Below, in pieces: positions 28,064 to 34,666 of a stretch of DNA of 45,037 bases. The DNA comes from an uncultured Bacteroidales bacterium (GTDB lineage Bacteria; Bacteroidota; Bacteroidia; Bacteroidales; Bacteroidaceae): assembly GCA_902778265.1 (NCBI GenBank), contig CACYXI010000008.1, positions 1 through 45,037 of the forward strand, read 5' to 3'. The notes under the pieces are model-generated. The model did not search any database, was not told the DNA's origin, and saw only the letters and a program-made list of their open reading frames with translations. The translations under genes were made by a program, and so were the position numbers. The first letter of the stretch is position 1. Every line of letters begins with the position of its first letter.

Positions 28064-28300
28064 ATGATTATCCGCATTTAGCCGAAAAACGGGCTGTAAG
28101 CCCAAAAGCTCATAGCATAGGGCATCGCCCTATGTAAAAGGGATTTAGAATATTCGCCCTGTAGGGGCAAAAGCATTATTATATTAGAGCTTTTGCCCTT
28201 GCAGGGCGCAAGTTCACCCCTCCAATTTACCACTGGGCGTTGCCCTGGGCTAGTAGCTTTTGCCCCTTCAGGGCGTTATCACGTAATTGCGGATAATCAT
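28064..28300. repeat. Element C: 237-bp repeat with 13-bp terminal inverted repeats
   Basis: Terminal 13-bp inverted repeats (ATGATTATCCGCA at 28064-28076 and its complement at 28288-28300) enclose internal palindromes. These include GGGCATCGCCC and four GCCCTG..GGGGCAAAAGC-like units in both orientations. It has no coding capacity. Similar units built around GCAGGGCAAAAGC are, to my recollection, dispersed in Bacteroidetes genomes. Confidence 0.7.
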
Positions 28301-28395
28301 TTTCATTTTTATTGGTTGAAAATTGGCAAGAATGGTAATTAAAGTGAATTCAATGAATTAAAAGCAATGTTGTTTAGCAGCAAGCTGCTGTTTAT

Positions 28396-28529
28396 GGAAC
28401 AAAAATTATCCAAAATTATTCGCAAAGCTCATCAAGCTAAAGCAAGTTTCCAGAAAATTTATTCTCAAAATTTTTATTTTATAATTTTATGAGTCAAATT
28501 TTCTGGTCATCGTCGGGAATTTTTGTTCC
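28396..28529. repeat. Nested palindrome
   Basis: Outer arms 28396-28407 and 28518-28529 (12 bp) and inner arms 28450-28460 and 28496-28506 (11 bp) are perfect. It lies between element C and the end of the M14 gene. No gene is present in 28301-28625. Confidence 0.7.
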
Positions 28530-28625
28530 AAGTCCAAGCAACGGAGTTGCTTTTTAAGGTATTTTGAATTCATCGAACTCGCGTTAGTTTACGACAATTA
28601 TTCCAACTATCAAAAATAACAACTT

Positions 28626-29555
28626 TTACAGCTTCTGTATTCTGTAAATCACATTATGTTCAAGGGCGAGTGGACGGTTGTGTGCAAAGAATACAACGCC
28701 GGTTTCTGGGGCTTTCACCTCTTCGCGCACAGAGCAGTCGTATGGATCGAGTATTCGGGCAAGGGTGTCGCCTGTAAATACATTCTGTCCTGCGCCAACA
28801 ATACGATAGAAGATGCCGGCACGGTGGGCGCGTATATTTATAAGGTCTTCTTCTTCCATAAGAATGCTGTCATAGCCAATGCTACGCACTTCGTTATTGC
28901 TCACACCTATTCGGTTAAGGAAACGCAGTATTGCATCAATGGTCTGATCAGATGTGGAGTGCTCCACGTGGTTTGTCTGACCAGCATAGATGCTGAACGC
29001 CTTGGTGTTCCATAGTTGCCAGTTATAGTTGAGAAGCGTGGTGTCGTAAGGCAGAGGGATGCGTGTGGTGACAAAGGGAAGTCCGAAGAGTCGGGCATCG
29101 TCAATATCCTCATAGCCAGTCTTGAGCATACGCACATGAGGCACAAAATCGCCTGGGATATAGAAACTTGCCATCTGTATGCCGTATTCGAATCCCTCAA
29201 GGCACTTGAAGATTGCTGCTGCTATGCGCTGGGTAGTCTCGCCCTTGTCATAGCCAGGGAACATACGGTTGATGTCGGTGTTATCCATCGTCCAAAAACG
29301 TCGTGCCACGTTCATTGAGAATGGGTTGCACGAAGGGATGACGAGGATTCGCTTGCCCTTGCATATACAGCCCTTGGCTTCTATTTCCGTAAGTCGCTGG
29401 ATGAGTCGCGCACAGATATACTGCTGCTGAATCTCATCGCCTCGCATAGCGCCTACGATGGCAACGGCTTTCTCGCCCTCACCAAACCAGTAGCCGTTGA
29501 TGCGGAACTCATCACGATAGGGTGACGACATCTTGTATAGTGTTACTTTTTCCAT
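28626..29555 (-). CDS. AstE/aspartoacylase-like (M14) protein lacking catalytic residues
   Basis: A 309-residue member of the succinylglutamate desuccinylase/aspartoacylase family by overall pattern (VGAMRGDE, VIPSCNPF, DINRMFPGYDKG). Aligned without gaps to its neighbour at 30047, the first zinc His is R38 (E41 is kept), the second zinc His is A129, and the catalytic Glu is Y190. The substrate-binding NR pair (N96-R97) is kept. The reading frame is intact and other family positions are conserved, so it is probably a maintained non-catalytic or altered enzyme. The C-terminal part (about 235-309) is the usual lipoyl-like beta domain. It follows the ATP-grasp cluster, separated by a 491-bp repeat-filled gap. 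Confidence 0.85.
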   Translation of the reverse strand: MEKVTLYKMSSPYRDEFRINGYWFGEGEKAVAIVGAMRGDEIQQQYICARLIQRLTEIEAKGCICKGKRILVIPSCNPFSMNVARRFWTMDNTDINRMFPGYDKGETTQRIAAAIFKCLEGFEYGIQMASFYIPGDFVPHVRMLKTGYEDIDDARLFGLPFVTTRIPLPYDTTLLNYNWQLWNTKAFSIYAGQTNHVEHSTSDQTIDAILRFLNRIGVSNNEVRSIGYDSILMEEEDLINIRAHRAGIFYRIVGAGQNVFTGDTLARILDPYDCSVREEVKAPETGVVFFAHNRPLALEHNVIYRIQKL

Positions 29556-30046
29556 TTGAAAATATACTTTGAGAATGTAGGAAAGGAAATCAGCTTGCGC
29601 TGATGGGGGGAATTTCAGCTTGCGCAGAGTTGGGAAAGTAAATTAAGAATAAATTAAATCAGTAAATTATATTCAGTAAATGAATTTACAGAATTATTTT
29701 TATCAAGAATTAGAGAATTAGCGAATTTCTTTTTTGAATTTTGAAGAATTTGAGAAAGGTCGCTTACGCTCCTGCCAATCCCGCCAATTCCCAATGCTAC
29801 GTAAGTAGCAAAAATTCTCTTTTTCCCATTAATTCAAGAATCTCTAATTACTTCCCTGCGGTCAGTGGGTCTTCGACAAATCTCTCTAATTCTTGATTAT
29901 AAAATTAATTCGAATACTTTTTAAATTCTTGTTTTTAGATTTAATCTTGGTAATTTATTAACTTTAATTTACTGATTTAATTTACTCCCAATTTTCTTTC
30001 CAAACAATTCCTCGCGTAAGCGAGACCTTTCCGTAAAACCTTTCTT
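29556..30046. repeat. Nested palindromic repeats between the two M14 genes
   Basis: The gap holds perfect 19-bp outer arms (29651-29669 and 29965-29983) enclosing element A copy 2 (29702-29897) and a 24-bp motif (29860-29883) shared with 26052-26075 and, inverted, 26596-26619. There is no coding capacity. Confidence 0.75.
29702..29897. repeat. Element A, copy 2
   Basis: It starts and ends like copy 1 (ATCAAGAATTAGAGAATT and TAATTCTTGAT) and shares GAGAAAGGTCGC.TACGCTCCTG (29752-29774) and CTACG.AAGTAGCAAAATTCTCT-like sequence. A foreign 24-bp motif has been inserted near its right end. Confidence 0.78.
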
Positions 30047-30982
30047 TCATTCGTTAGTCTTAAAGATTCGTGCCATGAGAGAACCTTCATAAACGATAGG
30101 ATAGGCGCGGATGGTGAAGAGGAATCCGTGACAGGGAGAGACGACACGGCTGAGTATCTTACCTTCGAGAGGAGAGACTATCTGACCAATCTCATCGCCT
30201 TCATTAACCATTTTTCCTGTGGTCATGTCGGTAAGGAAGATACCGCTCGCCTCCGCGTTGAGGAATTCTACGCTGTCGCCCTTGCATACATAAGGTAGCT
30301 CCTTCAGTTGGGTGACATCCACATCACCACTCCACATTTCCATTTCCTTCATGAGATTGAGAATGCCTGTGACGAGTCGGATGCACATTCCGCGGTTGAT
30401 ACGCTCCCCTACCCCCATCTCTGCAACAAGGCAAGGAGTGCCAGTTGAGTTGAGCGAATGGGCAAGGGTGGATTCAAGTACGGTGGCGGCATCGTGAACC
30501 CAGATGAAGTCTATGCCGAGATGATGGGCGAGAGGCACGAGCGTTTCCTCATCATTAACGTTGATGCGCACCTGTGGCGTCTCGCGAAGATACAGGTTGC
30601 TTGAATGAACGTCAAGAACGAGGTCGGCACCTTTCAGGTCTTCAATTATCTGATAGGCAGCCTGTTCGGCAAGCGTACCATGCTTTATGCCCGGAAAGAT
30701 ACGGTTCATGTCGAGGTCGAAGTTCGGGATGCCACGTTGTATGGTGTCTATGCCGAGCGGATTGAGTGCAGGGTAAATCTCAACCGTGCCGTTAAGCTGG
30801 CCAATATTCGCCTGAATAATACGCACAAGCTCGTAGCACACCATCTGTCCCTCGAGTTCGTCACCGTGGGTACCAGTAACGATACAGACGCGCTTCGTGC
30901 CTGTACCGTTCGTTATTACGTTCTTCTGAATGCGAAACTGCTCATCAATAGGCAGTTCGGAAGAGATGATGGTTTTGATCAT
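30047..30982 (-). CDS. AstE/aspartoacylase-family zinc deacylase or carboxypeptidase (M14)
   Basis: A 311-residue member of the same family with a complete active site: GTHGDE (H39 and E42 zinc ligands), the second zinc His H126 in LDVHSS, the substrate-binding pair N93-R94 and the catalytic E188 in VAEMG. Family members cut amide bonds of N-acyl amino acids or short peptides. The C-terminal domain (about 235-311) is the lipoyl-like beta barrel seen in the family. It lies downstream of the transglutaminase-like gene on the same strand, across a palindrome-filled 167-bp spacer. Its substrate may be the product of the ATP-grasp enzyme; that is inference. Confidence 0.9.
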   Translation of the reverse strand: MIKTIISSELPIDEQFRIQKNVITNGTGTKRVCIVTGTHGDELEGQMVCYELVRIIQANIGQLNGTVEIYPALNPLGIDTIQRGIPNFDLDMNRIFPGIKHGTLAEQAAYQIIEDLKGADLVLDVHSSNLYLRETPQVRINVNDEETLVPLAHHLGIDFIWVHDAATVLESTLAHSLNSTGTPCLVAEMGVGERINRGMCIRLVTGILNLMKEMEMWSGDVDVTQLKELPYVCKGDSVEFLNAEASGIFLTDMTTGKMVNEGDEIGQIVSPLEGKILSRVVSPCHGFLFTIRAYPIVYEGSLMARIFKTNE

Positions 30983-31000
30983 AGATGAAAAGAGAACTAC

Positions 31001-31148
31001 GGCCCCTCACCCGCCTTTCAGGCACCATCTCCCTAGGGGGCGAGGGGGAAGTTACATTTTGTCGCTTTTGAGGATTTCCTTGCGAGTTCATTACATACTT
31101 TTCCCTCGCCCCTTGGGGAGAGGGTGTCCGAAGAACGAGTGAGGGGCC
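31001..31148. repeat. GC-rich palindrome between M14 and transglutaminase-like genes
   Basis: Outer arms GGCCCCTCAC (31001-31010) and GTGAGGGGCC (31139-31148) are perfect. Inner segments (CACCATCTCCCTAGGGGGCG and its near-complement at about 31092-31115) extend the pairing. It fills the spacer between the two operon genes. Confidence 0.75.
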
Positions 31149-31149
31149 A

Positions 31150-31920
31150 TTATATTTCCTTTAATGTAACATTTATCTGTGTCTGCTGATTTGAATATCC
31201 GTTGTATTGTCCTCTGGAGACTGGGCAATCGGCTGCATCACGACCGTGAGCGATTTTGACATATCCATATTCGATCTTGTGATCGTAGGTAGGGTCCAAA
31301 CCGTACCAGTTGTCTTGCTCGAATACCTCTACCCAAGCGTGCGTCTCGCCAGTTCCCTCTACTATTCCGCAGACGTATCTGGTCGGGATTCCATATTGAC
31401 GACAGATAGCAATCATGAGGTGGGCATAGTCCTGACAAACACCGTGACACGACTCAAGAACATCCTGTGCCGTAGTATCCATATCAGTAGAATGAGGTAT
31501 GTATGTCAGTATGCCGTTGACATAATGCATAATGGACTCCGCCTTTTCCATACAGCTCATTTCAGCCGAGAGCGAAAATGAGATGGGAGTATGAAGGGAT
31601 GTGAGGCGTGTCGGCTGGAGCCAAACGGAAATAGGCAGGGAGTCACTATGTATCTTGTAAGGTTGCATGGAGACAATTCCCGTACTGACATACGCCATTG
31701 ACTGGTGCGGTTCGCGGTTGCCTCCATAGACGAGTCGGTTGCTGAAGGTGTCGGTGCCGTGGTGCTTCCAGTAGGTTGGTGGCAGTATCAGGTGTTCTTC
31801 TTCCACGCTCATATACTCACCAAGCACGGGTTGGCAGCGTATGAGAAACTGATGGTTGCCAACAGGGTTGGTGAATGACACTATGGTGTTATAACAGTAC
31901 AGGTATCTTTTCATGTTCAT
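31150..31920 (-). CDS. Transglutaminase-like cysteine protease-fold protein
   Basis: A 256-residue cytoplasmic protein with an N-terminal beta domain (about 5-110, the Bacterial transglutaminase-like N-terminal type) and a transglutaminase-like domain whose catalytic triad is visible: C162 in GVCQDYA, H194 in THAWVEV and D209 in LDPTYD. Proteins of this COG1305-type branch are predicted to hydrolyse or form peptide/isopeptide bonds. They are often found beside alpha-E and circularly permuted ATP-grasp genes, as here. No signal peptide is seen. An ATG two codons in (MKRYLYCYN) is an alternative start. Confidence 0.9.
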   Translation of the reverse strand: MNMKRYLYCYNTIVSFTNPVGNHQFLIRCQPVLGEYMSVEEEHLILPPTYWKHHGTDTFSNRLVYGGNREPHQSMAYVSTGIVSMQPYKIHSDSLPISVWLQPTRLTSLHTPISFSLSAEMSCMEKAESIMHYVNGILTYIPHSTDMDTTAQDVLESCHGVCQDYAHLMIAICRQYGIPTRYVCGIVEGTGETHAWVEVFEQDNWYGLDPTYDHKIEYGYVKIAHGRDAADCPVSRGQYNGYSNQQTQINVTLKEI

Positions 31921-31925
31921 TTTGG

Positions 31926-31981
31926 GTTTAGTGATTAGCGTTTAGTGATTAGGATGTAACTCTAAACACTAATCACTAAAC
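31926..31981. repeat. Inverted repeat between transglutaminase-like and alpha-E genes
   Basis: Arms 31926-31945 and 31962-31981 (20 bp, one mismatch) surround a 16-nt loop. They are built from TTTAGTGATTAG units. It lies in the intra-operon spacer and could modulate downstream expression. Confidence 0.8.
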
Positions 31982-31990
31982 TCGAAACTT

Positions 31991-32689
31991 CTAAATCTTG
32001 ATCATTTGGTTGACATATTTTATCACCTTCTGCTTGTATTCCTCGTCAGAGAGGTTGAAGGCTTCCTCAACAAGAAGTGCGTCGAGTTGGTTGGCTGCAT
32101 CGCTGTCAACTGATGCAGGGATTTCAAGGAGGTATTTCTTCAATGTCTTATAACTGAGAGTGATACGCTTGAGATCGTAGTTGTAGCGCAGCATCATGTC
32201 AAGGAACTCCACGTGTCGGCCTATCATCATGAGGGTGAGGATGCGCGTGTTGAAGATGCGCTGTTCGGCAGAGCCCCAGAAGGCGAGCGACCAGTCGGTG
32301 ATGTACTGGAGTAGCGTGAAGTTTATCTTGTTTTCCTTCTTGCATTTCTTCATTAGGGAAATGCTCAGTTCGATGTATGAGAGTGTTTCTGTGTAGATGT
32401 CCTCTCTGAGGAGTATGGCATTATCCATGGCATGGTTAAGGGCTGAGAACACGCTTGAAGGGTTGTTCTCGTCATAGACCATGCCGAGTGCGAATGCCTC
32501 GTTGTCGGTGTAGCTGTTGGATGGATCGAGCGCATTTCTAAGTGCGTGATATTTCTCTGGATTGCCATCGATCATCTGGTCGTAGCACTTGTGTAGGAGG
32601 TGCAACGTCATATAGACGCGCTCCTGATAACGTCCGAGCCAATATAGCTGATTAGCCTTGCTTGCTGATATGATTAAGTTTCTTACCAT
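31991..32689 (-). CDS. Alpha-E domain protein (DUF403)
   Basis: A 232-residue all-helical protein with the alpha-E N-terminal pattern SASKANQLYWLGRYQERVYMTLHLL. The family (COG2307) is shorter here than the usual roughly 300 residues. No catalytic residues are known; the protein is always found with the circularly permuted ATP-grasp and probably acts as its partner or scaffold. It lies between the ATP-grasp gene (119-bp spacer with an A/T-rich palindrome) and the transglutaminase-like gene (70-bp spacer). Confidence 0.88.
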   Translation of the reverse strand: MVRNLIISASKANQLYWLGRYQERVYMTLHLLHKCYDQMIDGNPEKYHALRNALDPSNSYTDNEAFALGMVYDENNPSSVFSALNHAMDNAILLREDIYTETLSYIELSISLMKKCKKENKINFTLLQYITDWSLAFWGSAEQRIFNTRILTLMMIGRHVEFLDMMLRYNYDLKRITLSYKTLKKYLLEIPASVDSDAANQLDALLVEEAFNLSDEEYKQKVIKYVNQMIKI

Positions 32690-32699
32690 GATAGTACAA

Positions 32700-32822
32700 G
32701 TTTAAATGAAAAAAATGAAAAGTGAAAAATGAAAAATACAGATTACAATTATTTGTGTATTCCTGTTAGCGATAGAAACTAACTTGTATTTTATAATTTA
32801 TATATTTTTCATTTTTCATTTT
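32700..32822. repeat. A/T-rich palindromic repeat, GAAAAATGAAAA family, copy 1
   Basis: AATGAAAAGTGAAAAATGAAAAATACA on one side and its near-complement TTGTATTTT...TTTTTCATTTTTCATTTT on the other form an imperfect long stem in the spacer between ATP-grasp and alpha-E genes. It overlaps the last codons of the ATP-grasp gene. Related copies are at 39479-39563 and about 41466-41584. Confidence 0.75.
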
Positions 32823-34149
32823 GTAGAGCTACCCACGTATCCTTGAATCCACCACCCTGTGATGAATTGACCACATAGCTGTCGGGATTACGGGAGAAGC
32901 GTGTCAGACCGCTCTTCCATACCTTTACGTCCTTGCTACTGCTAACGACGAATGCACGGAGGTCAGCCTTGCGCCATACAAGCTCGTCACCTTCGAGAAT
33001 CTCAAGGTCCTTGAACTCCACAACCTCCTGTGCTATCCAACGACGAGGCTCCTTTATGACAAGATCCTTGAGTTCGGCAAGTTTATCAGGTGAGAGTTCG
33101 CTTCCGAACACAACACCATAGCCGCCAGCCTCGCTGACATCCTTTATCACGAGTTTGTCGATATTGGCAAGCACATAGTCATAATCTTCCTTAAAATAAG
33201 GCAGATAGGTAGGTGCATTCTGCAAAATGCTATCTTCTCCGAGATAGTATTTCACCATTTTGGGCACGAAATAGTATATGCCCTTGTCATCGGCTACGCC
33301 ATTGCCTATACCGTTGATAAGTGCCACGTTGCCAGCCTTGTAAGCCTGCATCACGTTTGGAATGCCAAGTAATGATGAAGCCTCGAATACCATAGGATCC
33401 ATGTATTCATCGCTTATTCGACGGTAGATGCAGCCCACGCGCGTCTTCTCACGGAACATTCCGGCATAATATACTATGTCGTTCTCAACGAACAAATCAC
33501 CAGGGTAGGCGAGCGTTGCGCCCGTCTTCTCGGCAAGATACGAATGCTCGAAGAAAGCGGAGTTGTAGCGGCCTGGGGTGAAGATTACGGATATTCCACG
33601 ACCATCGTTCATATCGTCCATCATGTCACGGAGCAGGTCGGCATAGTCGCGGTTGTCGGCTATGGCATTGGATGCAAACGTGGATGGTGATACCTTTCGG
33701 CTCACGCTTCGCGCTATCATCGGATAGCTGGCACCTGAAGGGATGCGAAGGTTATCCTCTAATACGTACCATTTATCATCCTTGCCTTCTACGAGGTCAA
33801 TGCCTGAGATGTGCGAGTAGATCTTGCCCTGCGGACTGATTCCCTCACATTCGGGCATATAGCCTTTGGAAGAATATACGAACTCCTCTGGTACTATACC
33901 ATCGCGGATGATATTCTTTTCGTGATAGATGTCCCACAGGAACATGTTGAGTGCCTTCACGCGCTGGCTGAGACCTTTCTCCAGATACTCCCAGTCGCTG
34001 TGGCTTATCACTCTCGGGACAGAATCAAATGGAAAGAGCTGTTCGTTGAATATACCATTCTTATATACTCCGAAACGGACTCCATATCGCTCCATCCATC
34101 TGTTTACTGTGTCCCTGCTACTTGTTAATTCTTTAATGTTGATACTCAT
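32809..34149 (-). CDS. Circularly permuted ATP-grasp protein (DUF404/DUF407 type)
   Basis: A 446-residue member of the circularly permuted ATP-grasp family (COG2308). Visible signatures in order: EDNLRIPSG (131-139), TPGRYNSAFFEHSYLA (191-206), YRRISDEYMDP (242-252), GIGNGVADDKGIYYFVP (280-296) and the Gly-rich nucleotide-binding loop IKDVSEAGGYG (335-345). ATP-grasp enzymes join carboxylates to amines through an acyl-phosphate, and this family is predicted to make a peptide or amide whose identity is unknown. It heads the minus-strand cluster; a -7 element TATCTTTG lies at 34235-34242. Confidence 0.92.
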   Translation of the reverse strand: MSINIKELTSSRDTVNRWMERYGVRFGVYKNGIFNEQLFPFDSVPRVISHSDWEYLEKGLSQRVKALNMFLWDIYHEKNIIRDGIVPEEFVYSSKGYMPECEGISPQGKIYSHISGIDLVEGKDDKWYVLEDNLRIPSGASYPMIARSVSRKVSPSTFASNAIADNRDYADLLRDMMDDMNDGRGISVIFTPGRYNSAFFEHSYLAEKTGATLAYPGDLFVENDIVYYAGMFREKTRVGCIYRRISDEYMDPMVFEASSLLGIPNVMQAYKAGNVALINGIGNGVADDKGIYYFVPKMVKYYLGEDSILQNAPTYLPYFKEDYDYVLANIDKLVIKDVSEAGGYGVVFGSELSPDKLAELKDLVIKEPRRWIAQEVVEFKDLEILEGDELVWRKADLRAFVVSSSKDVKVWKSGLTRFSRNPDSYVVNSSQGGGFKDTWVALQNEK

Positions 34150-34234
34150 CTCAATAATTTTGTTTGTGTTGTTGTACTGAACGTATAAGGATTAAAGTAT
34201 AGCGTCTTTTTCCTTTTTGTCTTCATTTCTGGTG

Positions 34235-34242
34235 CAAAGATA
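34235..34242 (-). promoter_or_regulatory. -7 element for the ATP-grasp cluster
   Basis: TATCTTTG on the minus strand, with CTTG 20 nt upstream (34263-34266) as a partial -33 match. Initiation near 34228 would give a leader of about 80 nt. Confidence 0.5.
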
Positions 34243-34409
34243 AGCATTTTGTCGTATTTTTTCAAGAAAAGCCACCAAAAAGAAACAAATTTTTCTTTAT
34301 AAATACCAAAATGAAACATAGAACAAATATACAGATTACAGAATATAAGTAAAAAGCGGTATAATCATTACATATCGTAAGTTTGATGTCAATCTGGCTT
34401 TCGGGCAAT

Positions 34410-34470
34410 AAAAAAGGGTCACCGCTGTGACCCAATCTTTGTTAACCTTAAATCTAATACTATGAAAAAC
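34410..34470 (-). ncRNA. Candidate small RNA with own promoter and terminator
   Basis: On the minus strand a -7 element TAACTTTG (34477-34484) with CTTG 20 nt upstream (34505-34508) would start a transcript near 34470. The roughly 60-nt body contains ATAGTATTAGATTTAAGG and ends in a terminator hairpin with 7-bp stem GGGTCAC/GTGACCC (34416-34433) followed by six T (34410-34415). No open frame of useful size is inside. It lies in the 516-bp gap between the phospholipase D gene and the ATP-grasp gene. It could alternatively be a 3' end processed from the upstream mRNA. Confidence 0.55.
34416..34433 (-). terminator. Intrinsic terminator of the candidate small RNA
   Basis: A perfect 7-bp stem (34416-34422 with 34427-34433), 4-nt loop, and six T on the minus strand immediately after. 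This is the clearest Rho-independent terminator in the gap. Confidence 0.8.
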
Positions 34471-34666
34471 ACGATGCAAAGTTATATAGTTTTTGCCTTT
34501 TATGCAAGTTTTTGCGTAGTAAAAGTGTATTTCGTACAGCAATTTCTCAATTTTTGACAAGTATAGTTTGCATTTGGGATATTAAGAGATTAAGAAATTA
34601 AGAGATTAAAAGATTATCACCTTGCAACATTCTAACAATATCTTAATATATTAATTCCTTAATTTC

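Noticed and set aside
27411-28081. Short frames at 27411-27617 and 27893-28081 as small proteins.
   Set aside because: They are translations of repeat elements A and B and show no protein-like conservation pattern.
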